NCBI GenBank assembly: GCA_964604145.1
Contig: CAZRXS010000043.1
Location: forward strand, 1 to 11,560
Direction: 5' to 3'
Source of the DNA: Gudongella sp964604145
GTDB taxonomy: Bacteria > Bacillota > Clostridia > Tissierellales > Tissierellaceae
Length of the DNA: 11,560 bases
Numbering within the stretch: the stretch's first letter is position 1; the number at the start of each line of letters is the position of its first letter. Positions 1 to 6,192 of this stretch are shown piece by piece. The position numbers and the translations under genes were made by a program. A model generated the notes under the pieces. That model was not told where the DNA came from. It was given only the letters and a program-made list of their open reading frames with translations, and ran no database searches.

Positions 1-329
1 GACCATCCTCCAACTACCGGATAGAAACCCATTATAAAGAATGCACTTAAAACTCCTAAAACTCCCGCAAAGGTAAACCTTGAATCTAATTTTTTGTAAG
101 CTCCAACTGCAGCAAGTTGTGTTCTACGACCAATTGAAAATTCTGCAAGCATAATGCTGATACCAATTACAATTGCGAATACTAAATAAATAATAATGAA
201 TGCACTACCACCGTTACTACCAGCTAAATAGGGGAATCTCCAGATATTACCTAGACCTACTGCTGATCCGGCTGCCGCCAGCAAAAATCCAACCCGCGAA
301 CCCCATTGCTCTCTTTGTTGATTTTCCAT
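1..329 (-). CDS. Sodium:neurotransmitter symporter (NSS/SNF) family transporter, N-terminal part
   Basis: The frame starts at an ATG (327-329) with an excellent AAAAGGAGGT ribosome binding site 7 nt upstream, and runs off the window edge after about 109 codons. After a short polar N-terminus (MENQQREQWGSR) comes a glycine- and alanine-rich helix containing GSAVGLGNIWRFPY (about residues 21-34). This is the hallmark of transmembrane segment 1 in LeuT-fold NSS transporters, where the unwound GxGN region contributes to sodium and substrate binding. A second hydrophobic segment (residues about 43-60) and the start of a third, ending in VVGGW, follow the usual order. Family members are inner-membrane proteins that import amino acids or related amines with sodium. 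The substrate cannot be told from this fragment. The gene is separated from the upstream acetyltransferase gene by 166 nt that hold a candidate promoter and an inverted repeat, so it is probably its own transcription unit. Confidence 0.93.
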   Translation of the reverse strand, partial: MENQQREQWGSRVGFLLAAAGSAVGLGNIWRFPYLAGSNGGSAFIIIYLVFAIVIGISIMLAEFSIGRRTQLAAVGAYKKLDSRFTFAGVLGVLSAFFIMGFYPVVGGW

Positions 330-384
330 CTGTTTTACCTCCTTTTATTATATACTGATATATTTTACACACATCTTATAGTAT

Positions 385-413
385 ATAGTAATATATAAAA
401 AGGTATTTGTCTA
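385..413 (-). promoter_or_regulatory. Candidate promoter of the NSS transporter gene
   Basis: On the minus strand, TAGACA (408-413) and TACTAT (385-390) are separated by 17 nt. The start codon lies 56 nt downstream of the -10. The -35 matches the sigma-A consensus at 5 of 6 positions and the -10 at 4 of 6. The region is very AT-rich, so chance matches are likely and other placements are possible. Confidence 0.3.
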
Positions 414-419
414 GTTAAA

Positions 420-437
420 TTCACAGATAATTGTGAA
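420..437. promoter_or_regulatory. Inverted repeat TTCACA-N6-TGTGAA, possible operator
   Basis: Perfect 6-bp arms with a 6-bp spacer lie just upstream of the candidate -35 of the transporter gene. The geometry (two half sites about one helical turn apart) suits a dimeric regulator. It is the inverse orientation of the CRP and Rex patterns (TGTGA-N6-TCACA), so neither regulator is supported. No U-tract follows, so it is not a terminator. Confidence 0.3.
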
Positions 438-495
438 ATGTTTGTTAATACTTTGTCAATGTGCAGTGATAACGTTTTCATAGCTAGAATTTAAC

Positions 496-1266
496 TCAGT
501 CCCAATACTTATATACTGAATCGACAATGCAAAATCCTAATTGTCTATAAATATTACCCGCAACTTGATCTTCATATTCTAAATAAACTTGTTTTTCCTC
601 CATTTGGAGTAGGTTCGACAAATATTTTACAAGTTCTGTTCCATATCCTCTATTTCTATATTCAGGTATTGTAGCGACCCCGACAATTAATGCTTCATCT
701 CTAGTCTCAAAATCAGTGAAAGCTACAGATATTAGCTTTTTATTGTCAAATATCCCAAAAGCCCTCCCTCTTTTAGTTTCAATTCTTTGTTTTAAGACTT
801 CTTTTGAAGCATATGATTTAAAGGATTTTTTATAAACTTCTATTATTTTATCTAAATGTTCTAAACTTAACTTAGTTATATGGCCTTTAAAATCTTTTCC
901 CAAATTTATCTTTGATTTTAAATGACATAATTCTGTTAACTTTTTGGATTTTGTAAGGATCTCTTTATTTTGAATTAGACTACAATATGAGGCTGGCCCA
1001 ATAAAAGATTTGTATTCTATTGTTTTTAAAAAATTGCTTATCTCAGTGGGGAGAAATCCATCTTGAGCATAAAACTTAATTGTGCCAGATTTCCTTAAGA
1101 AAATAACGGATTTTAGTTCTTTTGACTTAGAATATTGGACATAAATATTCTTATACACTCCATTTTCTGATACTAGGCCTAGTATATTAAAATAATTTTC
1201 TAAAATGTTTTCTTTTAGGAATGGCATAAGAAGATACCAGTCTTTTTTATCAAGCTTAACAATCAT
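496..1266 (-). CDS. GNAT-family N-acetyltransferase
   Basis: This 256-residue protein carries a C-terminal GNAT fold. Motif A is seen as a beta-strand (ALIVGVATIP) followed by the acetyl-CoA pyrophosphate-binding loop R-N-R-G-Y-G (residues 204-209, pattern R-x-x-G-x-G). A motif-B-like segment near residues 236-245 (AGNIYRQLGF) includes Tyr240 at the position that often acts as general acid. The first 120 residues are not recognisable, and their length suggests an extra N-terminal domain, as in the two-domain predicted acetyltransferases (COG3393-like). It should transfer an acetyl group from acetyl-CoA to an amine in the cytoplasm; the acceptor is unknown. The ATG start has an AGGGTGA ribosome binding site only 4 nt upstream. 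It begins 31 nt after the NYN-LOTUS gene, with no terminator between, so the two are probably co-transcribed. Confidence 0.88.
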   Translation of the reverse strand: MIVKLDKKDWYLLMPFLKENILENYFNILGLVSENGVYKNIYVQYSKSKELKSVIFLRKSGTIKFYAQDGFLPTEISNFLKTIEYKSFIGPASYCSLIQNKEILTKSKKLTELCHLKSKINLGKDFKGHITKLSLEHLDKIIEVYKKSFKSYASKEVLKQRIETKRGRAFGIFDNKKLISVAFTDFETRDEALIVGVATIPEYRNRGYGTELVKYLSNLLQMEEKQVYLEYEDQVAGNIYRQLGFCIVDSVYKYWD

Positions 1267-1297
1267 TTAATCACCCTAGTGTATTTATAGATAGTAA

Positions 1298-2158
1298 CTA
1301 TTTGCTTTTTCTTTTTTTATAATGTCTTTTAGTTTTATTAACTATTGGCTTATCCTCTTCTTCCTCATTATTCTCATCATCTTTTAATGAAACCCACATG
1401 GCAGTGCCACCACTTTTATCACTTTCAATTTGGATAAACTCCATTTTTTTTAAAAATTTAGAAAGTTTTGTATCGCCATAATTTCTTACATCAAAATCAG
1501 GATATCTTTTTGCTAATCTATTGCCTATTTCACCCATATTCATACTTTGGTTGTTTCCATCAACTTCATTTAACATTTTTTTCACTGCTGTTTTTATAAC
1601 CGCCAAATTGGTCATACCCTTTTCACTATCATCGTTTCCGTTGCTAGTCTTTTGTGTAATCAAAGTTTGCTTTCCATTTTTCATAGTCTCAGAACCACCA
1701 GACATTGCCATTGATTTCTCTTCTGAAGCTACTAGTACATCTAAGTATTTAAATTGATTACAAGATGCGATAAAGGGCTTAGGAGTCTTTTTTTCACCCA
1801 TCCCAACCACAGTCATACCAGATTCCCTTAATCTAGATGATAACTTTGTAAAGTCACTATCACTAGAAACAATACAAAACCCATCTACATTGCCAGAATA
1901 AAGAATATCCATAGCATCAATAATCATAGCAGAATCCGTTGCGTTTTTTCCCGTTGTATAGCCATATTGTTGAATAGGCGTTACTGAGTTTTCCAGTAAA
2001 ACATCCTTCCAGGCAGCTGTATTGGGTTTTGTCCAATCTCCATATATTCTCTTATAGGTTGCTATTCCGTAATTTGCTGTTTCATCTAATATATACTTTA
2101 TATACTTTGAAGATACATTATCTGCATCAATTAAGACTGCAAAACGTTTTTCTTCCAT
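1298..2158 (-). CDS. NYN-domain ribonuclease-like protein with C-terminal LOTUS/OST-HTH-like domain
   Basis: Residues 5-145 form an NYN domain (PIN-like nuclease fold, DUF88/LabA group). Its acidic metal-binding residues are visible: D11 and D13 in LIDADN, D75 in KNATDSAM, and D100/D102 in SSDSDF. The full set suggests an active metal-dependent ribonuclease. A low-complexity linker (about 148-178) leads to a helical winged-helix-like segment (about 180-245) with GEIGNRLAKRYPDFDVRNYG, which resembles the LOTUS/OST-HTH domain that binds RNA in eukaryotic MARF1-type proteins and in bacterial NYN fusions. The protein ends in an acidic run (DDENNEEEED) and a strongly basic tail (KTKRHYKKRKSK). The target RNA is unknown. 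The ATG has an AGGGAGGTT ribosome binding site 5 nt upstream. It is the first gene of a likely two-gene unit with the GNAT gene. Confidence 0.9.
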   Translation of the reverse strand: MEEKRFAVLIDADNVSSKYIKYILDETANYGIATYKRIYGDWTKPNTAAWKDVLLENSVTPIQQYGYTTGKNATDSAMIIDAMDILYSGNVDGFCIVSSDSDFTKLSSRLRESGMTVVGMGEKKTPKPFIASCNQFKYLDVLVASEEKSMAMSGGSETMKNGKQTLITQKTSNGNDDSEKGMTNLAVIKTAVKKMLNEVDGNNQSMNMGEIGNRLAKRYPDFDVRNYGDTKLSKFLKKMEFIQIESDKSGGTAMWVSLKDDENNEEEEDKPIVNKTKRHYKKRKSK

Positions 2159-2271
2159 TAATTAACCTCCCTTCTTGTATCCAAATACTCTGCTATTTTT
2201 ATGCCAACTAAGGCTAAAGACATATTCCCACTAGCATAATACTAACCTTTTACGCCCTTATTCTATATCTA

Positions 2272-2300
2272 AATATACATAATTCTAAGGTAATTGTCCA
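2272..2300 (-). promoter_or_regulatory. Candidate promoter of the NYN-LOTUS gene
   Basis: TGGACA (2295-2300) and TATATT (2272-2277) on the minus strand are exactly 17 nt apart. Each matches the sigma-A consensus at 5 of 6 positions. It lies about 115 nt upstream of the start codon and downstream of the corC-like gene's terminator, which fits an independent transcription unit. Confidence 0.5.
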
Positions 2301-2397
2301 ATCTTTTAACAAATATAAGTCTTTGTCGTAAATATGTATAATCCTCAAGCTCATAATTTTATATTTCTTATTTTTTAAACTCCATAAGCTATAGGAT

Positions 2398-2432
2398 AAA
2401 AAATTTGGGTTCAGTATTATTCTTCTGAACCC
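2398..2432 (-). terminator. Intrinsic terminator overlapping the 3' end of the CNNM/CorC gene
   Basis: In the minus-strand transcript GGGTTCAG (2425-2432) pairs perfectly with CTGAACCC (2407-2414) across a 10-nt loop, followed by AAATTTTTT. The 5' arm lies within the last codons of the gene and the stop codon sits in the loop, so the hairpin can form only once the ribosome has left. Confidence 0.75.
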
Positions 2433-3751
2433 TTTTCTAAAATATTTTTAGATTCAACTCTAACACTAATAATTCTTTGTTCTTGAATCTCTTCTATCGT
2501 ATAGGTAAAACTCCCCTCTTCAATTTCTACTTCTTGGCCTTCAACTGGTATATAGCCCAATTTATATATTAAAAAGCCTCCTAGAGTATCATATTCTTCT
2601 GAATCCTCAGCTAACTCAGTCCCTATTGAATTATTAAGAGTTTTTACAGATGTAGATCCTCTAACTAAAAATGTCGCCTTTCCTATCTTTCTTATTTCAG
2701 GATCATCTTTGTCATACTCATCATCGATATCTCCCATTATTTCTTCAATTAAATCCTCCATTGTAACAATACCTGAAAATCCACCATACTCGTCAACCAA
2801 AATAGCAAAATGGCGGCTAGTATTTTTCAATTCCATAAATAAATCATTTATATTTTTACGCTCTGGCACAAAATAAGCAGGTCTAATAATATCTCTAATC
2901 TCTACATTATTAAATCCTTTTTTATATGCTTCGAATAAAAAATCTTTTATATATAATACTCCTATTATATTATCTAAGTAATCTTCATATACAGGAATTC
3001 TTGAATACCTAAGATTTAAAAGTTCATCAATGTAATCATCCAATTTGTCATTTACATCTATCATAAAAACTTCTGTTCTTGCCGTCATAACTTCTTCAGC
3101 AAGCTTATCGTCAAAGCTTATAACACTTTTTATCATTTCTCTCTCAGCGGGATTTATAAAGCCCTGCTCATGACCAACTTCAACCATAGAACTAATCTCT
3201 TCAAGGGTAATTTTAGCTTCTACACCCTCTTTACTTATCCCCAATAAACCCAAGACTGTGTTTGTTGAGATAGATAGGAAACTAACAAAAGGCTTCATTA
3301 ATTTTGAAATGAAGTTAATAGGCCTTACTGCAAACATTGCAAATTTTTCCGCATATCTTATGGCAATTCTCTTTGGAACGAGTTCACCAAATACCAACAT
3401 TATATAAGATAATATCAATGTAATACCAATAAAAGCTATATCTCTAGCAAAAGGCAATCCAAACCCTTCTAGCTTATTGCCTAGTAAAGTTGAAATACTT
3501 ACTGCAGCCGATGCAGATGAAAAGAAACCTGCAAATGTTATTCCAACTTGTATAGTTGAAAGAAATCTAGATGGTTCCTTTAAAATATGAATTAACATCT
3601 TAGCTTTCTTATTACCATCATCCGCTTTTTCAGTCAATTTTATTCTGTCAACCGAAACCATAGCCATTTCAGATGCGGCAAAAAAAGCATTAATCATCGT
3701 TAATACAAATATTAGAATTAGTTTGCCTGATACATTTATATCGCTGACCAT
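2417..3751 (-). CDS. CNNM/CorC (hemolysin C-like) membrane protein with CBS domain pair
   Basis: This is a 444-residue protein with the full CNNM architecture. The N-terminal DUF21 transmembrane domain (about residues 1-185) has four hydrophobic segments, including the family motifs NAFFAASEMAMVSVDR near the start and FGELVPKRIA near residue 130. A cytoplasmic CBS pair follows (about 205-335; AEEVMTARTEVFMID, then FAILVDEYGGFSGIVTMEDLIEEIMG). The C-terminal CorC/HlyC domain (about 350-430) contains LGGFLIYKLGYIPVEGQEV. Family members take part in magnesium or cobalt transport or sensing; several are magnesium exporters. Two starts are possible: TTG at 3754 directly followed by ATG at 3751. 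I chose the ATG, which lies 9 nt from the AGAAGGAG site (3761-3768). It is preceded by a 297-nt leader with inverted repeats and ends in its own terminator. Confidence 0.93.
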   Translation of the reverse strand: MVSDINVSGKLILIFVLTMINAFFAASEMAMVSVDRIKLTEKADDGNKKAKMLIHILKEPSRFLSTIQVGITFAGFFSSASAAVSISTLLGNKLEGFGLPFARDIAFIGITLILSYIMLVFGELVPKRIAIRYAEKFAMFAVRPINFISKLMKPFVSFLSISTNTVLGLLGISKEGVEAKITLEEISSMVEVGHEQGFINPAEREMIKSVISFDDKLAEEVMTARTEVFMIDVNDKLDDYIDELLNLRYSRIPVYEDYLDNIIGVLYIKDFLFEAYKKGFNNVEIRDIIRPAYFVPERKNINDLFMELKNTSRHFAILVDEYGGFSGIVTMEDLIEEIMGDIDDEYDKDDPEIRKIGKATFLVRGSTSVKTLNNSIGTELAEDSEEYDTLGGFLIYKLGYIPVEGQEVEIEEGSFTYTIEEIQEQRIISVRVESKNILEKGSEE

Positions 3752-3755
3752 CAAA

Positions 3756-3806
3756 TCACACTCCTTCTACATATATAAGATACCCTTTTATAAAAATGGA
3801 TAACAT
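3756..3806 (-). CDS. Possible 16-codon leader peptide upstream of the CNNM/CorC gene
   Basis: An ATG (3804-3806) preceded by AAGG at 5 nt opens a 16-residue frame (MLSIFIKGYLIYVEGV). Its TGA stop ends 4 nt before the ATG of the transporter-like gene, and its last codons contain that gene's ribosome binding site. The peptide is hydrophobic. Short leader frames are known upstream of some magnesium transporter genes, so translational coupling is conceivable. A frame this short arises easily by chance in AT-rich DNA. Confidence 0.2.
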   Translation of the reverse strand: MLSIFIKGYLIYVEGV

Positions 3807-3824
3807 TTAACCTTATTATTCAAA

Positions 3825-3899
3825 ATAACCGACTATACCAGCCGGTTATAGTTTATATTTTCTGAATTTACATACAATATCTCTTTTTTCAGAAAATAT
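3825..3899 (-). repeat. Cluster of inverted repeats in the leader of the CNNM/CorC gene
   Basis: The 297-nt gap before the CNNM/CorC gene contains a perfect 12-bp inverted repeat, ATATTTTCTGAA (3855-3866) and TTCAGAAAATAT (3888-3899), with a 21-nt loop. Next to it are two overlapping hairpins that cannot form together. One pairs 3825-3831 with 3843-3849 (ATAACCG/CGGTTAT). The other pairs ACTAT-ACC (3832-3839) with GGT-ATAGT (3844-3852, one bulged base). No U-tract follows either in the minus direction. They could be leader RNA structure or operators. I recognise no named riboswitch; the long conserved M-box pattern is not evident. No clear promoter was found in the rest of the gap. Confidence 0.45.
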
Positions 3900-4051
3900 T
3901 CTTTTTAAATTATCTTTATATTTTTCAAGTAGTTTGACTTAATGATATTTATCTTTCGACAATCGTAAAATTCTTTTTAAACCTATTAACAATAGCTCTT
4001 AATTATTTCAAATAACAAGTTTCCAAGACGATTAAAGTTATATATTAAGAT

Positions 4052-4750
4052 TTAATAGCCTATAAAATTATCTGTTTTTATATTTTGTTTATTTATATCC
4101 ATCTCAAATAATTCTTCCATAATTGCTGCATTCATACCCGGTGTCCCAGACACATAATAAAGAGCATTGTTTTGCATTTCTTTAGAAACTTCTTTAATCT
4201 TCTTTATAAAAATATTTCTATCCCGAATCAAATGCAGATAAAACCCCTTATGTTTTTTATCTAGGTGCATTAAAGTTTCCTGATAAGCAAATTCACCTCT
4301 ATCATCTGCATATAAAAGCTCTACTCTTTTAGGATTAACTGCTTTTATATCCATGTCCATTAAAAAAGATCTTACTGGTGAAATCCCAACACCTCCAACA
4401 ATTATCACTATAGGTTTTTCATAATCTGACAATAGAAAAGTGCCTTGTGGTTTCTCAATATTTAGCTTATCTCCTTTTTTCAATTCCAGTAACTTTTTTT
4501 TACATTCTGTAGATTCCGATGTAATTCTAGTTGAAAACATAACTATATTCTCTTCTACAATAGATGCTAAACTAAAAATTCTATAATTCTTATCACCTAC
4601 TTCTTTACATGCTAAATTCCTAAAAATTGCATGCTGTCCCGGCTTCCAAGTCAGCTCTTCGGGTTTTTCAAATATAAATGAATAGATATCTGTTGTTTCT
4701 CTTACCATTTCACGAAACTCAATTTCCATTTCTTTTTTTAGCAAAGCCAT
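4052..4750 (-). CDS. FAD/NAD(P)-binding oxidoreductase of the ferredoxin-NADP reductase fold
   Basis: This 232-residue protein has an N-terminal FAD-binding beta-barrel, with WKPGQHAIF (35-43) and the flavin-contacting R-I-F-S (57-60). A C-terminal nucleotide-binding domain follows, with GGVGISPVRS (119-128), LLYADD and SGTPGMNAA near residue 205, ending in an aromatic DNFIGY. It should pass electrons between a reduced pyridine nucleotide and a partner protein in the cytoplasm. It lacks the C-terminal cysteine cluster of PyrK and any fused 2Fe-2S or transmembrane domain, so the partner must be separate and is unknown. An in-frame ATG at 4768 would give six more residues, but the GGAGGTG ribosome binding site (4760-4766) lies inside those codons, so the ATG at 4750 is the real start. 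It lies 144 nt after the unknown 146-residue gene. Confidence 0.87.
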   Translation of the reverse strand: MALLKKEMEIEFREMVRETTDIYSFIFEKPEELTWKPGQHAIFRNLACKEVGDKNYRIFSLASIVEENIVMFSTRITSESTECKKKLLELKKGDKLNIEKPQGTFLLSDYEKPIVIIVGGVGISPVRSFLMDMDIKAVNPKRVELLYADDRGEFAYQETLMHLDKKHKGFYLHLIRDRNIFIKKIKEVSKEMQNNALYYVSGTPGMNAAIMEELFEMDINKQNIKTDNFIGY

Positions 4751-4840
4751 TTTAAATAACACCTCCATTTAGTATATTCCTTAGTGTAATATTTATACCC
4801 TTAGAGGAGAAAAATATAGAATCCATTAAAAAGATACTCT

Positions 4841-4889
4841 AAGTAAAAGTGTTTTTACTTATTAATTCTGATAGAACTCTATCAAAATT
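4841..4889 (-). terminator. Two consecutive hairpins after the unknown 146-residue gene, possible terminator
   Basis: Right after the stop codon, AATTTTGATAG (4879-4889) pairs with CTATCAGAATT (4864-4874) across a 4-nt loop, with one G-U wobble. Then AAGTAAAA (4853-4860) pairs perfectly with TTTTACTT (4841-4848) across ACAC. A T-run (TCTTTTTAAT) comes only 6-12 nt after the second stem. Both stems are AU-rich, so they may act as a weak terminator or as mRNA 3'-end protection. Confidence 0.4.
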
Positions 4890-4894
4890 TATTG

Positions 4895-5335
4895 TCAGGT
4901 GCTGCATATACTATCATAATACCTAAAAAAAGATTCTATCATTTCTTTTGTTTCAGTATCGCTTGTGTTTTTTAACAGCTCTTCTTTTATGGAATCTGGT
5001 TTTAAAAACACAGCCTTATTTCTAAAGATATATAACACATTCATACCTTCATCTGGATTAAGCCCAGTAGCCTTAATAAATGTATAAGGATCCTTTTTAT
5101 ATAAACCTATAATAACATCTTCAAAGAAATCAATATATGCACCATCAGGATTAGAATATAGTCTTTGTACAGCTGAGTACTCTGCAATTATTTCTGAATC
5201 CATTAAAAAAGGCTTCACAGTTTTCTCCATTTCACCTTCGTTAATTTCGGTTAATGAACTCCAATACAATTCCTCTATTATCTCTTCTCTAGTATATTCA
5301 TTATTATTCTCTTTAATCATTTTTATAATATCCAT
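4895..5335 (-). CDS. Hypothetical acidic protein, function unknown
   Basis: This is an intact 146-residue frame that I do not recognise. It starts at ATG 5335 with an AGAGGAGAG ribosome binding site 6-7 nt upstream, and its base and codon use match its neighbours, so it is very likely a real gene. The protein is rich in Glu, Asp, Ile and Lys. It has no hydrophobic stretch long enough for a membrane helix, no signal peptide, and only one cysteine, three residues from the end. Predicted helices dominate, for example NNEYTREEIIEELYWSSL near the N-terminus and TKEMIESFFRYYDS near the C-terminus, so a soluble all-helical or mixed fold is likely. It stands between the VWA gene's strong terminator and the oxidoreductase gene. 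That makes it the probable first gene of a unit with the latter, although hairpins separate them. Confidence 0.8.
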   Translation of the reverse strand: MDIIKMIKENNNEYTREEIIEELYWSSLTEINEGEMEKTVKPFLMDSEIIAEYSAVQRLYSNPDGAYIDFFEDVIIGLYKKDPYTFIKATGLNPDEGMNVLYIFRNKAVFLKPDSIKEELLKNTSDTETKEMIESFFRYYDSICST

Positions 5336-5406
5336 ACAATCTCTCCTCTCTTCTTTTATATACCCAGGATTTCTAGTTTAATTATCACTAATGAAACACT
5401 GCTATT

Positions 5407-5459
5407 AACAATAATAAAAGAACCAGCGGCATAACACCACTGGATCTCTTATTATTGTT
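5407..5459 (-). terminator. Long intrinsic terminator hairpin after the VWA gene
   Basis: The 3' end of the VWA transcript can fold into a 23-bp stem, 5437-5459 with 5407-5429, around a 7-nt loop, with two G-U wobbles and one T-T mismatch. The GC-rich tip is CCAGTGG/CCGCTGG. The outer part is AU-rich, so the 3' arm itself supplies the U-rich tract (TTCTTTTATTATTGTT). The stem begins at the last base of the stop codon. The near-symmetry could make it work in both directions. Confidence 0.82.
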
Positions 5460-6112
5460 TAGTCACTTTTGTTTCGACTTTCATAATCATTTTCTATCTT
5501 CTTTTTCCAATTTTTATCTAGGGCTCTTTTTGACCTTAAATTGCTAACAGTTTCATTTATCACATCATAGCTTAATCTAGTACCAATTTTATCAGCGTGA
5601 TAATTAGTTGCCCTATCTTCGTTTATCCCAAATCTTCTTGCCGTTGCAATTGCATCAATATTTGCTCCTAAAAATATAAATTCCCAACCATATTTCTCTT
5701 TTTTGTGAGTAATTATCTTATTGATTTTATCAAAACTGTATTCTCTACTTGAATTTTCCTCACCATCTGTTGTTATAACAAAGATGACTTTTTCGGGTCT
5801 TTCACTTTCTTTTTTCTGTTTAATGTTATTCGCAGTCTTGCTAATGCTTAAGCCTATTGCATCTAATAAAGCTGTGCTTCCTCGAACATAATATTCCTTT
5901 TCTGTTATAGGTAAAACTTCTCTTAAATTTAACCTATCATGTAATAATTCAATATCATTGTCAAATAGCACTGTAGTAATAAGAGCTTCTCCAGGTTCAG
6001 CTAGTTGTTTTTTTAGCATTGCGTTGTAGCCATTAATTGTATCTTCTTCAAGTCCACCCATTGAACCACTTCGGTCAAGTATAAATATTAATTCGATTAA
6101 ACCTTTTTTCAT
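5459..6112 (-). CDS. VWA-domain protein (cytoplasmic, MIDAS intact)
   Basis: This 217-residue protein is almost entirely a von Willebrand factor A domain. The metal-ion-dependent adhesion site is complete: D13-R-S-G-S17 (DxSxS), T80 in RGSTALLD, and D116 in TTDGEE. The later WEFIFLGANIDA segment and RFGI-x-x-DRATNYH are typical of a family of small stand-alone VWA proteins in Firmicutes. There is no signal peptide or membrane segment, so it should bind a partner through Mg2+ in the cytoplasm. The partner is unknown. It is the downstream gene of a macro-domain/HTH gene, and I believe the two often occur together, which would suggest a shared role. The ATG has an AAGGGGATG ribosome binding site 6 nt upstream, and a strong terminator follows at once. 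Confidence 0.88.
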   Translation of the reverse strand: MKKGLIELIFILDRSGSMGGLEEDTINGYNAMLKKQLAEPGEALITTVLFDNDIELLHDRLNLREVLPITEKEYYVRGSTALLDAIGLSISKTANNIKQKKESERPEKVIFVITTDGEENSSREYSFDKINKIITHKKEKYGWEFIFLGANIDAIATARRFGINEDRATNYHADKIGTRLSYDVINETVSNLRSKRALDKNWKKKIENDYESRNKSD

Positions 6113-6170
6113 TTTTTCATCCCCTTATTTTTATTGTACTTTAAGATTATCATTTTAATAAAGGGCTTAG

Positions 6171-6187
6171 GTCGCATAGTATGCGAC
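6171..6187. promoter_or_regulatory. Perfect 17-bp palindrome between the macro-HTH and VWA genes
   Basis: GTCGCATAGTATGCGAC has 8-bp arms around one central base. It lies 5 nt after the macro gene's stop codon and 58 nt before the VWA start. As DNA it is a good operator for a dimeric helix-turn-helix regulator. As RNA it would give a 6-bp stem with a 5-nt loop, but no U-tract follows, so it is a poor terminator. The GC-rich core stands out from the AT-rich surroundings. The upstream gene encodes an HTH-like domain, which makes it an obvious but unproven candidate binder. Confidence 0.55.
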
Positions 6188-6192
6188 ATTTA

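Noticed and set aside
431..449. A Rex-like site (TTGTGAAATG and onward) before the NSS transporter gene
   Set aside because: The first half site fits, but the second reads TGTTAA in place of TCACAA/TTAACAA, so the match is too weak.
1521..1757. Plus-strand open frames opposite the NYN, radical SAM, pyrC and pyrI genes
   Set aside because: They lie wholly or largely antisense to well-supported minus-strand genes, lack ribosome binding sites and have the hydrophobic, low-complexity composition of antisense shadows.
4003..4015. Short palindrome TTATTTCAAATAA downstream of the oxidoreductase gene
   Set aside because: It has only A/T pairs around one base, no adjacent promoter and no U-tract, and is expected by chance at this base composition.
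4052..4750. The flavin oxidoreductase as PyrK (electron-transfer subunit of dihydroorotate dehydrogenase)
   Set aside because: PyrK carries a C-terminal 2Fe-2S cysteine cluster, which is absent here, and the gene is about 4 kb from the pyr operon without pyrD beside it.
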